Position numbers and translations under genes: made by a program. This document shows positions 17,528 to 25,389 of a DNA stretch of 36,732 nucleotides, in pieces. The stretch's first letter is position 1. Each line of letters begins with the position of its first letter. The DNA is from Bacteroidales bacterium (GTDB taxonomy: Bacteria; Bacteroidota; Bacteroidia; Bacteroidales; Lentimicrobiaceae). Under the pieces are notes generated by a model that saw nothing but the letters and a program-made list of their open reading frames with translations, was not told where the DNA came from and searched no databases. The stretch lies in assembly GCA_024636955.1 (NCBI GenBank), contig JAGXGB010000053.1:1-36732 (forward strand). Direction: 5' to 3'.

Positions 17528-20335
17528 TTATAATTCAGTATCACTCTTTGCGGTTTCAGGCGTGAACACCCATTCATTAGGTGCACACAACATCTTACAG
17601 GTCCTGTCAGAATCTGCACAAGTGCATTCGCCGAATGCTTTCTGCATAATCTTACTTTGTCTAAGGTGATGAAGCTTTGATGATCCGGTTGCAGGACTTC
17701 CGCTTTCAGGGCGAGCAACCAGCAACAAGTCATTTTCCTTATAGTGCCTCATGATGAAAGGCCATGCACCCATATTTGCTGGTTCTTCCTGCACCCATAC
17801 AAACCGACCTGCATTCGAATATTTTTCAACTATAGCTTTTATTTGTTCCTCAGGATATGGATAAATCTGTTCAATTCGTATAATTGCCACCCGGTCAGTC
17901 TTCAAACGAGTCCTTTCTTCAATCAATTCGTAATACACTTTACCACTGGTGAAAACAACTCTCTCAACCTTCATGGGGTCAACAAACTCATCATCTATCA
18001 CTTCCTTGAAACCACCAGTGGTAAGATCTTCAATTGGTGAAATACAGGCAGGATGTCTTAACAGACTCTTGGGTGAAAATAGTACAAGCGGCTTGCGGAA
18101 AGGCCTGTATACCTGCCTCCGTAATAAGTGAAACAAGTTTGCAGGTGTTGTGCAGTTTACTATCTGCATGTTATTCTCTGCAGCCAGAACAAGAAAACGT
18201 TCTATTCTTCCACTAGAGTGTTCAGGACCTTGTCCTTCATAACCATGTGGCAGATACAGCACAAGATTACTCATTACACGCCATTTATCTTCTGCACTAC
18301 TGAGATACTGATCAATAATGATTTGTGCACCGTTAAAGAAGTCACCAAACTGTGCTTCCCAAATTGTCAGAGCATAAGGAGTAACCAGTGAATACCCGTA
18401 TTCAAAACCCAAAACCGCATACTCTGACAACAGTGAATTGTATATGCTAAATGCAGCCTTATCGGTATTGAGCGTACTAAGTGGAACGTACCTTTCTTCT
18501 GAATCTTCAATGGTTAAAACTGCATGTCTGTGAGAAAAAGTACCTCTTTCAGAATCCTGCCCTGACAATCGTACCGCAATATCCTCTTTCACAAGCGACC
18601 CGTATGCCAATAGTTCACCCATTGCCCAATCAATCTTGCCATCAGGCTGAATCATTTGGTTACGGTCGTTCATGAGCTTGACGAGCTTCCTATTGAACAC
18701 TTTGCCTTCAGGCAATATGGTTATTTTTTCACCAATCTCTTTCAACACTTCATAAGGTACACCAGTATCGGGTGATTTGATAAAATCTTCAGGAACTGCA
18801 GTCCGTGTGTCGCTCCACATAGCGCTTAAGAAGGGTTTAAACACTGATTTCTCCATCTTCTGCGATGTAGCAAGTTGTTCTTCAAGCGCTTCATTAATGT
18901 TGTTCTTTATCTCTTCAACTTCTTCAGGGCTGATTATACCTTCTTTAATAAGACTTCCCGAGTATATTGTCCATGGATCAGGATGTGATTCAATCATCTT
19001 ATACAGCAAAGGCTGAGTAAACCTTGGTTCATCACCTTCATTATGACCGTATTTCCTGTAACCGAGCAGATCAATAAATACATCTTTATCAAATTTCTCA
19101 CGGTATTCCATGGCAAGCTCAATTGTGTATACTACTGCTTCAATATCGTCAGCATTAACATGGAATATTGGCGACTGAACAACTTTTGCTATATCAGTGC
19201 TGTAAGTACTACTGCGGGCATCAAGGTAGTTTGTAGTAAACCCAACCTGGTTGTTCACTACCAGATGGATGGTGCCACCTACACGATAGCCTTTCAATTC
19301 ACTCATTTGCACAAGTTCATAAACAATACCCTGTCCGGCAATAGAAGCATCCCCATGTATAATTATAGGTACTATCTTGTCAGTATCACCTTTGTAATTA
19401 AGGTCAATTTCAGCACGTGTTATACCTTGCACAACTGAGCCAACTGCCTCAAGATGCGAAGGGTTTGGAGCAAGGGTTATTTCAACCTTGCTGCCGTTCA
19501 TGGTCATCCTTTCAGATGTATAACCAAGGTGATATTTAACATCACCCATGAGTGTTTGATCGTCATATTGCTTATTGGCAAATTCATTGAAGATATCAAC
19601 CATTGGTTTCTCCATGATATTAGCAAGCACATTAAGTCTGCCACGGTGTGCCATACCTATCTGGAACTCAGCAGCTCCCAGTGATGCTCCTTTTTCTATA
19701 ACAGCATGCAAAGCGGGAATTAAAGCTTCCACTCCTTCAAGTGAGAACCTCTTTTGACCGGGGAAGCGTTTATGAAGAAACTTCTCCATAAGTACTGCCT
19801 GCCCTAATTTAGTTAACATAACTTTTCTGGTAGCAGAAGTGAACCTGGGCGTATTCTTACTTGATTCCATTCTTTGCCTTAGCCACTTTTCAACTTCAAT
19901 GTTTCTTATATGCTGATATTCTACTCCAATTGATTCACAATAAGTAGTTTCAAGGTGCTCAATTATTTTTCTTAAAGGAGCCTTTCCAATGCCAATTTCT
20001 GACCCAGCTTCAAAACTCACATCCAGATCAGACTGTGAAAGTCCGTAATTTTCTATATCCAGTGTAGGTGAATAAGGGCGGCGTGTTCGCACAGGGTTTG
20101 TACGGGTAAATAGATGTCCGCGCTTTCTGTAATCGTCAATCAGGTTTATAACCTTAAACTCATTTGGAACAACCAGCTCACCTTCACTGGGGTTGTATGA
20201 AATGCGACTGAACTCATAACCCTTAAAGAAATGTTGCCAACTCTCATCCACAGAGCTGGGGTCGGCCTGATATTGTTTATACAGACCTTCAATATATCCG
20301 CTGTCTGCATTTGAGAAAAACGAGAATTTATCCAT
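17528..20335 (-). CDS. sucA: 2-oxoglutarate dehydrogenase E1
   Basis: Thiamine diphosphate enzyme that decarboxylates 2-oxoglutarate in the TCA cycle. I use ATG 20335 (935 residues); a TTG eight codons upstream gives MTPDKKII, which has no family support. The N-terminal E2-binding segment (FSNADSGYIEGLYKQYQ) is present, then AHRGRLNVLANI, HGDASIAGQGIVYE, NNQVGFTT, the ThDP region with NADDIEA and GYRKYGHNEGDEP, SGQDSERGTFSHRHAV, EAQFGDFFNGAQ and PHGYEGQGPEHSS. Unusually, the protein ends in a tail with four cysteines (904, 906, 913, 917; C-x-C-x6-C-x3-C) beyond the point where E. coli SucA stops. It is the first gene of the sucAB unit. Confidence 0.95.
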   Translation of the reverse strand: MDKFSFFSNADSGYIEGLYKQYQADPSSVDESWQHFFKGYEFSRISYNPSEGELVVPNEFKVINLIDDYRKRGHLFTRTNPVRTRRPYSPTLDIENYGLSQSDLDVSFEAGSEIGIGKAPLRKIIEHLETTYCESIGVEYQHIRNIEVEKWLRQRMESSKNTPRFTSATRKVMLTKLGQAVLMEKFLHKRFPGQKRFSLEGVEALIPALHAVIEKGASLGAAEFQIGMAHRGRLNVLANIMEKPMVDIFNEFANKQYDDQTLMGDVKYHLGYTSERMTMNGSKVEITLAPNPSHLEAVGSVVQGITRAEIDLNYKGDTDKIVPIIIHGDASIAGQGIVYELVQMSELKGYRVGGTIHLVVNNQVGFTTNYLDARSSTYSTDIAKVVQSPIFHVNADDIEAVVYTIELAMEYREKFDKDVFIDLLGYRKYGHNEGDEPRFTQPLLYKMIESHPDPWTIYSGSLIKEGIISPEEVEEIKNNINEALEEQLATSQKMEKSVFKPFLSAMWSDTRTAVPEDFIKSPDTGVPYEVLKEIGEKITILPEGKVFNRKLVKLMNDRNQMIQPDGKIDWAMGELLAYGSLVKEDIAVRLSGQDSERGTFSHRHAVLTIEDSEERYVPLSTLNTDKAAFSIYNSLLSEYAVLGFEYGYSLVTPYALTIWEAQFGDFFNGAQIIIDQYLSSAEDKWRVMSNLVLYLPHGYEGQGPEHSSGRIERFLVLAAENNMQIVNCTTPANLFHLLRRQVYRPFRKPLVLFSPKSLLRHPACISPIEDLTTGGFKEVIDDEFVDPMKVERVVFTSGKVYYELIEERTRLKTDRVAIIRIEQIYPYPEEQIKAIVEKYSNAGRFVWVQEEPANMGAWPFIMRHYKENDLLLVARPESGSPATGSSKLHHLRQSKIMQKAFGECTCADSDRTCKMLCAPNEWVFTPETAKSDTEL

Positions 20336-20453
20336 TATAATTTTTTTATCCGGGGTCAACGGTAATATTACATATTAATAATCCCGAGCTCATTTCTTAC
20401 CAACAAAAAGGTGATAAGGAATAATGCTTCGGGGGTTCACATACTATGCATTA

Positions 20454-20461
20454 CAAATATA
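20454..20461 (-). promoter_or_regulatory. possible -7 element for sucAB
   Basis: TATATTTG on the minus strand fits TAnnTTTG. It lies 118 bp before the sucA ATG, leaving a fairly long leader in which I recognise no riboswitch. No clear -33 element. Confidence 0.45.
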
Positions 20462-20607
20462 CCAAGAATTCTCTGCATTTTGTGTTCCCTAAAAACAAAG
20501 TTGAAATGATAAAGTTTGCCTTCCAATCAGGGAAAAGGGAGATAGGTTAACAATCACTAATAAAGTAAAAAAGGCAATATTGGTAATACAGTGAAAATGA
20601 AATGGAT

Positions 20608-20639
20608 TAAAAAGAAAACGCCTGCCCTAAGGCAAGCGT
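20608..20639 (-). terminator. intrinsic terminator after the ferredoxin gene
   Basis: On the minus strand ACGCTTGCC pairs with GGCAGGCGT (nine pairs, one G-T) around a TTAG loop, then TTTCTTTTT follows. It begins 28 bp after the ferredoxin stop, so the ferredoxin is probably a single-gene transcript. Confidence 0.88.
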
Positions 20640-20666
20640 TCTCTCTACTGTTGGAATATCCAACCC

Positions 20667-20834
20667 TTATGCAGGGTGAATTGCCTCAACAGGACAAACA
20701 TCAGCACAAGATCCACAATCTGTGCAGATATCAGGATCTATTTTATAGATATCACCTTCCGAGATCGCTTCAACGGGACATTCATCAATACAAGTGCCGC
20801 ATGCTGTGCAGTCATCTGAAATTACGTAAGCCAT
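20667..20834 (-). CDS. 2[4Fe-4S] ferredoxin
   Basis: A 55-residue bacterial-type ferredoxin. The protein starts MAYVISDDCTACGTC and ends VEAIHPA. Two complete cluster motifs are present: C-x2-C-x2-C-x3-CP at residues 9-20 (Cys9, 12, 15, 19) and again at 37-48 (Cys37, 40, 43, 47), in the duplicated clostridial arrangement, each followed by VEAI. It should be a low-potential one-electron carrier. It is transcribed divergently from korA, whose start is 192 bp away, and korAB needs exactly such an acceptor, so partnership is likely. It has its own promoter box and terminator. Antisense reading frames over it are not genes. Confidence 0.95.
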   Translation of the reverse strand: MAYVISDDCTACGTCIDECPVEAISEGDIYKIDPDICTDCGSCADVCPVEAIHPA

Positions 20835-20875
20835 GGCTTTCTTATTTTGGTTTTTAGCATTATTGTTAACTCAGG

Positions 20876-20883
20876 CAAAGATA
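20876..20883 (-). promoter_or_regulatory. -7 promoter element for the ferredoxin gene
   Basis: TATCTTTG followed by CC on the minus strand is an exact TAnnTTTG match, 41 bp before the ferredoxin ATG. A TTTG lies 15 bp upstream of it, shorter than the usual spacing. Confidence 0.62.
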
Positions 20884-20991
20884 AATGGAATTATTATACA
20901 AAAAAATGTGAGCTCAAATTTTTAAAGCTTCTAAATAATGATTTCAGTAATTTTAAATTGTGCGTTAAATTAATTCAAAACCTAATTCTAT

Positions 20992-20999
20992 TAACTTTG
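20992..20999 (+). promoter_or_regulatory. -7 promoter element for korAB
   Basis: TAACTTTG followed by CC fits TAnnTTTG and lies 27 bp before ATG 21027. Together with the ferredoxin box it makes a compact divergent promoter region. It also argues against any korA start upstream of 21000. Confidence 0.65.
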
Positions 21000-21026
21000 C
21001 CCCTCAAAATCAACTTCCTAAAGATC

Positions 21027-22877
21027 ATGTTAAAAACAAATAGCAATGTTATACAAAGGGAAGCGGTTGTTGTTAAGTTTGTTGGTGATTCCGGTGACGG
21101 AATGCAGCTTACCGGTACGCTTTTCTCTGATACTGCAGCATTAGCCGGTCTCGACCTGGCTACATTTCCTGATTATCCGGCAGAAATCCGCGCACCACAT
21201 AACACAATTGCTGGTGTATCTGGTTTCCAGGTGCATGTAGGAGCCAAGAAGATAGAGACCACAGGCGACTTGTGCGATGTACTTGTTGCTATGAACCCTG
21301 CATCTCTTAAGTCTAATCTCAAGTGGGCAAAACCGGGTGCTACTATCATTGTAGATCAGGATTCTTTTGAAGAGGCTTCTTATAAAAAAGCCGGCTACAC
21401 TGTAAACCCTCTTGAAGATGGTTCACTGTCAAGTTATAATCTTGTTAAGGCTCCTATTACTTCTTTTACCAGAGGTGTCTTAAAGGAGAAAGGTATTGAC
21501 AATAAAACTGCCGATAAAAGCAAGAATATGTTTGCCCTTGGCATCATGTACCATCTTTTTGGATGGAGCTTTAAAGGCACTTATGAGTTTTTCGACAAGA
21601 AATTTAAGAATAAGCCAACGGTTATAGAATCAAACAAAACCGTTTTGGAAGCCGGATATAGCTATGCTGACACAGTTGAGGCACTTGCATCAGTATACCA
21701 GGTAGGTAAAGCTGCAATTCCACCGGGTCGTTATCGTAATATCACTGGTAATGTGGCTACTGCTTGGGGATTTCTGGCTGCAGCCGAACGCTCAGGTCGA
21801 CCTATTTTCCTCGGTTCATATCCAATTACACCTGCTACCGAAATTTTAATTGAACTTGCCAAATATAAATCCCTGGGTGCTAAAGTTTTTCAGGCAGAAG
21901 ATGAAATTGCAGGCATATGCTCAGCAATCGGTGCTAGCTATACTGGCTCTCTTGCCCTAACAACCACCTCAGGTCCAGGTTTATCATTGAAGAGCGAAGC
22001 TATCGGGCTGGCTGTAATGACAGAATTACCCTTAGTAATTGTTGATGTACAGCGTGGTGGTCCTAGTACCGGTTTACCAACCAAATCAGAACAGAGCGAT
22101 CTTTACCAGGCACTTTTTGGCCGTAATGGTGAGTGTCCTGCCGTGGTTGTTGCTGCATCAACATCAGCAAATTGCTTTTACTTTGCCTATATGGCTGCAA
22201 AAATTGCCATGGAACACATGACTCCGGTTATTTTGCTAACTGATGGGTACCTTGGCAATGGTTCACAGTTATTCCGTATTCCAAAAGCAGCTGACCTGCC
22301 AGCAATTCATCCTCCTCTCGCTAAGCCTAATGATCCTGATTACCAGCCTTACCGACGAGATCCAGAAACACTGGTGCGCAAGTGGGCTCTGCCCGGAACT
22401 GAAGGTTTACGCCATCGAATAGGAGGATTGGAAAAAGAAGACGGCATAGGCAATATTTCAACCGATCCTTTGAACCATCAAAAGATGGTTGACCTTCGGG
22501 ATGCCAAAGTGCAGAAAGTAGCCGATTACATTCCATTACAGGAAGTTGCAGGTGAGAAAGAAGGCGACCTGCTTGTTGTAAGTTGGGGTGGCACCCTCGG
22601 CGCTGTACAAGAGGCGGTTGAAATAATGCAGGCTAAAGGTGAAAAAGTGAGCCATGCCCACTTTAGTTACATCATGCCGCTACCTAAAAATACCGCTGAA
22701 GTGTTATCAGGCTTTAAGAAAATTCTTGTTTGCGAACTTAACAGCGGTCAGTTCGTTAATTACCTGAAAATGAAGCATCACGGTTACAACTACATGCAGT
22801 ATAATAAAGTACAGGGACTGCCGTTCACCGTTAATGAGCTCACTCAGGTTCTTACTCAAATACAGGAGGAGAAATAA
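21027..22877 (+). CDS. korA: 2-oxoacid:ferredoxin oxidoreductase, fused gamma-alpha subunit
   Basis: Large subunit of a CoA-dependent 2-oxoacid:ferredoxin oxidoreductase, most likely for 2-oxoglutarate. ATG 21027 (616 residues) is chosen over upstream in-frame codons because it follows the promoter box and begins just before the conserved domain. The gamma domain (about 10-200) starts VVKFVGDSGDGMQLTG; the alpha domain (about 225-616) has GSYPITPATEIL, FQAEDEIAGI, TTTSGPGLSLKSE and VDVQRGGPSTGLPTKSEQSDL, which form the pyrophosphate/CoA face. The gamma-alpha fusion is common in Bacteroidota. korB follows after 2 bp. Specificity for 2-oxoglutarate rather than another 2-oxoacid is inferred from family resemblance and from the adjacent sucAB. 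Confidence 0.92.
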   Translation: MLKTNSNVIQREAVVVKFVGDSGDGMQLTGTLFSDTAALAGLDLATFPDYPAEIRAPHNTIAGVSGFQVHVGAKKIETTGDLCDVLVAMNPASLKSNLKWAKPGATIIVDQDSFEEASYKKAGYTVNPLEDGSLSSYNLVKAPITSFTRGVLKEKGIDNKTADKSKNMFALGIMYHLFGWSFKGTYEFFDKKFKNKPTVIESNKTVLEAGYSYADTVEALASVYQVGKAAIPPGRYRNITGNVATAWGFLAAAERSGRPIFLGSYPITPATEILIELAKYKSLGAKVFQAEDEIAGICSAIGASYTGSLALTTTSGPGLSLKSEAIGLAVMTELPLVIVDVQRGGPSTGLPTKSEQSDLYQALFGRNGECPAVVVAASTSANCFYFAYMAAKIAMEHMTPVILLTDGYLGNGSQLFRIPKAADLPAIHPPLAKPNDPDYQPYRRDPETLVRKWALPGTEGLRHRIGGLEKEDGIGNISTDPLNHQKMVDLRDAKVQKVADYIPLQEVAGEKEGDLLVVSWGGTLGAVQEAVEIMQAKGEKVSHAHFSYIMPLPKNTAEVLSGFKKILVCELNSGQFVNYLKMKHHGYNYMQYNKVQGLPFTVNELTQVLTQIQEEK

Positions 22878-22879
22878 TC

Positions 22880-23923
22880 ATGATAAACAAACAAAACTAT
22901 ACAATAGAGCGCTCTTCGGTTGAATTAACCAAGGAAGATTTTGTTAGTGACCAAATGGTAAAGTGGTGTCCCGGTTGCGGCTCACATGCTATACTCTCGT
23001 CTGTTGCCAATGTATTCCCTAAGCTGGGTTACCGCAAAGAGAATATTATGATGGTTTCAGGTATTGGTTGCTCCTCCCGCTTTCCTTATTATGTTAATAC
23101 TTATGGTATTCACGGTATTCACGGAAGGGCTGCTGCCATATCTTCAGGTGTGAAAATTGCCAATCCTCACCTTAGTGTATGGATGGCTACAGGCGACGGC
23201 GACTCACTTGCTATCGGCGGTAATCATTTTATCCATACAATCCGTCGTAATATCGATATAAACATTGTTCTCTTCAATAACCAGATATACGGATTAACAA
23301 AGGGACAATATTCACCTACAACTCCCATGGGTAGTGTAACCAAAACATCACCACAGGGAACAATTGAGCATCCTTTTAACCCCGGTGAACTTGTGCTTGG
23401 TGCCCAGGGAACTTTCTTTGCCCGTAGCCCTGACTCAAATCCAAGGCTTATGACTGAGATTATGTTTGAAGCTGCAAAGCACGATGGTACTTCAATTATT
23501 GAAATTCTGGAAAACTGTGTGATTTTTGCCGACAGGACTCATGATGCAGTAACAAATAAAGAAAACCGTGACGACCGTCAGATCATTCTCCGCAATGGCG
23601 ATCCTATGCTCTTTGGTAAAAACAAGGATAAAGGTATCAGGCTTAATGGCACTCGTCTTGAAGTGATCACTATTGGACAAAACGGTATGACAGAAGATGA
23701 CGTTCTTGTGCACGATATGTATGAACAGGATCCTGGTCTGCATCTCATGCTGGCTAAGATGTCATATCCCCACTTCCCTGTTGCTATGGGCGTTATCAGG
23801 GCTGCCATTTATCCTACTTATGATGATATGGTTGAAGAGCAAATCACTTATGCAAAGCAAACATCAAAGATTCGTTCAGTTGATGACCTGCTGAACAGCG
23901 GTGATACCTGGGAGATTAATTAG
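22880..23923 (+). CDS. korB: 2-oxoacid:ferredoxin oxidoreductase, beta subunit
   Basis: Thiamine diphosphate- and [4Fe-4S]-binding subunit, 347 residues. Visible: WCPGCGSH with Cys30 and Cys33, GIGCSSR, the ThDP motif GDGDSLAIGGNHF followed by the Asn-rich end NIVLFNNQIYGLTKGQ, and a later Cys in LENCVIF, which completes the expected cluster ligand set. The start lies 2 bp after the korA stop and is preceded by AGGAGG, an unusually good Shine-Dalgarno sequence for this window, consistent with balanced subunit synthesis. It acts with KorA to reduce ferredoxin while forming succinyl-CoA, or to run reductive carboxylation in reverse. A heptamer repeat begins at the stop codon. Confidence 0.94.
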   Translation: MINKQNYTIERSSVELTKEDFVSDQMVKWCPGCGSHAILSSVANVFPKLGYRKENIMMVSGIGCSSRFPYYVNTYGIHGIHGRAAAISSGVKIANPHLSVWMATGDGDSLAIGGNHFIHTIRRNIDINIVLFNNQIYGLTKGQYSPTTPMGSVTKTSPQGTIEHPFNPGELVLGAQGTFFARSPDSNPRLMTEIMFEAAKHDGTSIIEILENCVIFADRTHDAVTNKENRDDRQIILRNGDPMLFGKNKDKGIRLNGTRLEVITIGQNGMTEDDVLVHDMYEQDPGLHLMLAKMSYPHFPVAMGVIRAAIYPTYDDMVEEQITYAKQTSKIRSVDDLLNSGDTWEIN

Positions 23924-23952
23924 GGATTAGGGCTTAGTGGTTAGTGTTAGTG
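23920..23952 (+). repeat. TTAG heptamer/hexamer array starting at the korB stop
   Basis: TTAGGGA, TTAGGGC, TTAGTGG, TTAGTG and TTAGTG follow one another from 23920. The first TTAG contains the korB stop codon TAG. A similar array starts at the stop of the methyltransferase gene at the window end. Confidence 0.7.
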
Positions 23953-23992
23953 CGTAGCACCTCACCCCCAACGCTTCTCATCCTTATTATAT

Positions 23993-24043
23993 AAAACCCT
24001 CATCCCCGATCCCTTTCATAGAGGGAGATGGGAGGAGGGTTTT
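23993..24043 (+). terminator. long hairpin after korB, probably a bidirectional terminator
   Basis: AAAACCCTC (23993-24001) pairs with GAGGGTTTT (24035-24043), and the interior adds TCCC/GGGA and TCCCT/AGGGA pairs with a few mismatches, giving a 51-nt imperfect stem-loop. A before and T after suit a terminator used by both converging genes. The length and internal mismatches would also fit a dispersed palindromic repeat. Confidence 0.6.
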
Positions 24044-24050
24044 CTGTTAT

Positions 24051-24094
24051 TATCCAATGGATATGGGAATGATTTTTATTGGATCTATCCAATA
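24051..24094. other. two palindromes sharing ATCCAAT/ATTGGAT
   Basis: TATCCA-A-TGGATA at 24051-24063 and TATTGGAT-CT-ATCCAATA at 24077-24094 are both perfect dyads and share the ATCCAAT half. They lie 14 bp apart. They look like protein-binding sites or cruciform-forming DNA; no T tract follows. Confidence 0.5.
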
Positions 24095-24145
24095 ATTAAC
24101 TAAGTATAAACCTAATCATAACATTGTATAACGTACTATGTTTAT

Positions 24146-24189
24146 ACAAGGTTAGTACAAGGTTTAAACAAGGTTGATACTAGGTTGTA
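24146..24189 (+). repeat. four tandem ACAAGGTT units, exact 11-bp period
   Basis: ACAAGGTT occurs at 24146, 24157 and 24168, and ACTAGGTT at 24179, each followed by a variable 3-bp spacer (AGT, TAA, GAT, GTA). An inverted AACCTAA lies at 24109-24115. The period and copy number are the same as in the unrelated TAAGCG array before ppc. Confidence 0.8.
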
Positions 24190-24315
24190 GGTAATGAATC
24201 ATTAATCCAGCATGAAGATTTGCAGAAATGTCACCCTTATCCCAAAAGTCCCCTTCGCCCCATTAAATGAGTAATTGTAAAGTGGGACGAGTGAGACCAT
24301 TAGGACCAGTGATTC

Positions 24316-25152
24316 CTACTTAAAAAGCAACCCCATCTTCAAACCAATTGACAATGAAATGGGGACTTCATTAGATGGAACCCAGAAACCATAATTATAA
24401 CCATCATAGTCTCGTTTAGTTGAATTGAAACCGTATCCTATGCCAAAATATGGATCAATGGCAAATATATTGTCAAATATCCACTGCTTGCCAAATACTA
24501 CTTGTACTGCGGCTGCAAACACGGTTTCGTGTACCCGCCTGTCGTTACTGCTTATGTAATAGCCTGAGATGGGGTCATATTGGTTTTCCCAGTAATAATT
24601 ATCACGACCAACAAGTCCCATCATGATCTCAGGCTTGATATAACTTCCCTTAAGTATATGAGCATACTTCATGCCCCTCAAATAAAAGTCAGGGCTCTTG
24701 ATCATTTTGTATCCAAACTTCATGAATACACCTCCAGGGTTCTCGTCTCCATAATTAAGTCCCAAACCAGCTATACCAAGTGTTGCTTCAAAGCTACGCC
24801 CGGGCGAAAGACTATGCTCCCATGAGAAAGTGGTATTGCCACTGAGTGGGGCAAGAAATTCAGTCTTTATGACGTTTTTGTGATTATCTTCATAATTCGC
24901 AGGGTTAGTCATCTCCTTTTTCATTATAATTTCTTCGCCATTTTCAAAGATGACTTTTGAAATCAAATCCCTGTCAAGCGAAAACATAACATCCTGAGGG
25001 TATTCAGGCAGCGTGTATTTTATTTCATCCAGGCCAATTTCCTTTATCTTGCACTTGATCATCTCATCATTCTTCTTCAATATAATATCCTGTGCAAAAA
25101 GTTGAAAACTAATCAGTACAAGAATAGGCAGTAACAAAAGTGAACGTTTCAT
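24316..25152 (-). CDS. secreted protein with predicted outer-membrane beta-barrel, unknown function
   Basis: A 278-residue protein not assigned to a named family. A signal peptide covers residues 1-21 (LLLLPILVLISFQLFAQ). Residues 22-80 form a small domain, DIILKKNDEMIKCKIKEIG followed by DEIKYTLPEYP, a type common at the start of Bacteroidota envelope proteins. From about residue 95 the sequence alternates polar and hydrophobic residues, is rich in Gly and Tyr, and ends in a hydrophobic-aromatic strand (LSLSIGLKMGLLFK-like, terminal residue Lys after Phe), as expected for a barrel of about eight to ten strands. Function is unknown. It converges with korB and is not obviously in an operon. 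Confidence 0.75.
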   Translation of the reverse strand: MKRSLLLLPILVLISFQLFAQDIILKKNDEMIKCKIKEIGLDEIKYTLPEYPQDVMFSLDRDLISKVIFENGEEIIMKKEMTNPANYEDNHKNVIKTEFLAPLSGNTTFSWEHSLSPGRSFEATLGIAGLGLNYGDENPGGVFMKFGYKMIKSPDFYLRGMKYAHILKGSYIKPEIMMGLVGRDNYYWENQYDPISGYYISSNDRRVHETVFAAAVQVVFGKQWIFDNIFAIDPYFGIGYGFNSTKRDYDGYNYGFWVPSNEVPISLSIGLKMGLLFK

Positions 25153-25254
25153 GGATTGTGTGGTTGGGGTTGAAGAAATTAGTGGTTATACTTATAGTGT
25201 TATGATGTAAAGACTACACACGTTTAAAAAGGTTGCATATTATACGCATCCCCG

Positions 25255-25262
25255 TAAAGATA
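25255..25262 (-). promoter_or_regulatory. possible -7 element for the beta-barrel gene
   Basis: TATCTTTA on the minus strand is one base from TAnnTTTG, 102 bp before the start codon. Bases 25153-25389 otherwise show no gene and no clear hairpin. Confidence 0.25.
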
Positions 25263-25389
25263 TAAAATAAAATAAAGTAAAGAAGCCTTAACTATTTGCA
25301 CTTAATTAGCTTATATGTCAGGCATTTACAGTTAACTGCCTCAGTAAATTGAAATTGGAACCCAGTTTTCTTACCAAACTATTGAGTAT

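Larger units (their letters stand above)
20336..20666. other. 331-bp intergenic region between sucA and the ferredoxin gene
   Basis: No gene is visible. The region contains the likely sucA -7 element (20454-20461), a sucA leader of about 115 nt with AT-rich dyads near 20360-20385, and the ferredoxin terminator (20608-20639). The first 28 bp past the ferredoxin stop are featureless. Confidence 0.6.
23924..24315. other. 392-bp convergent intergenic region rich in repeats
   Basis: The region lies between korB (+) and a minus-strand gene and contains no open frame that I trust. It holds the TTAG array, a long hairpin (23993-24043), two palindromes (24051-24063 and 24077-24094), an inverted AACCTAA (24109-24115), and four ACAAGGTT repeats with an exact 11-bp step (24146-24189). 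Such density is unexpected where neither gene needs a promoter. Confidence 0.7.

Noticed and set aside
20335..20359. TTG start eight codons upstream for sucA
   Set aside because: MTPDKKII has no counterpart in E1 proteins, and ATG 20335 opens directly before the conserved N-terminal segment.
20591..20857. 88-residue plus-strand open frame over the ferredoxin
   Set aside because: It is antisense to a gene with two perfect [4Fe-4S] motifs, a promoter and a terminator, and its own sequence shows no domain.
20847..21026. 60-codon N-terminal extension of korA
   Set aside because: The extension overlaps the korA promoter box and the divergent ferredoxin promoter, and its translation is AT-driven (Lys/Asn/Leu-rich) without family similarity.
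24146..24189. CRISPR array
   Set aside because: Units are 8 bp with 3-bp spacers and no cas genes are present; it is a short phased tandem repeat.
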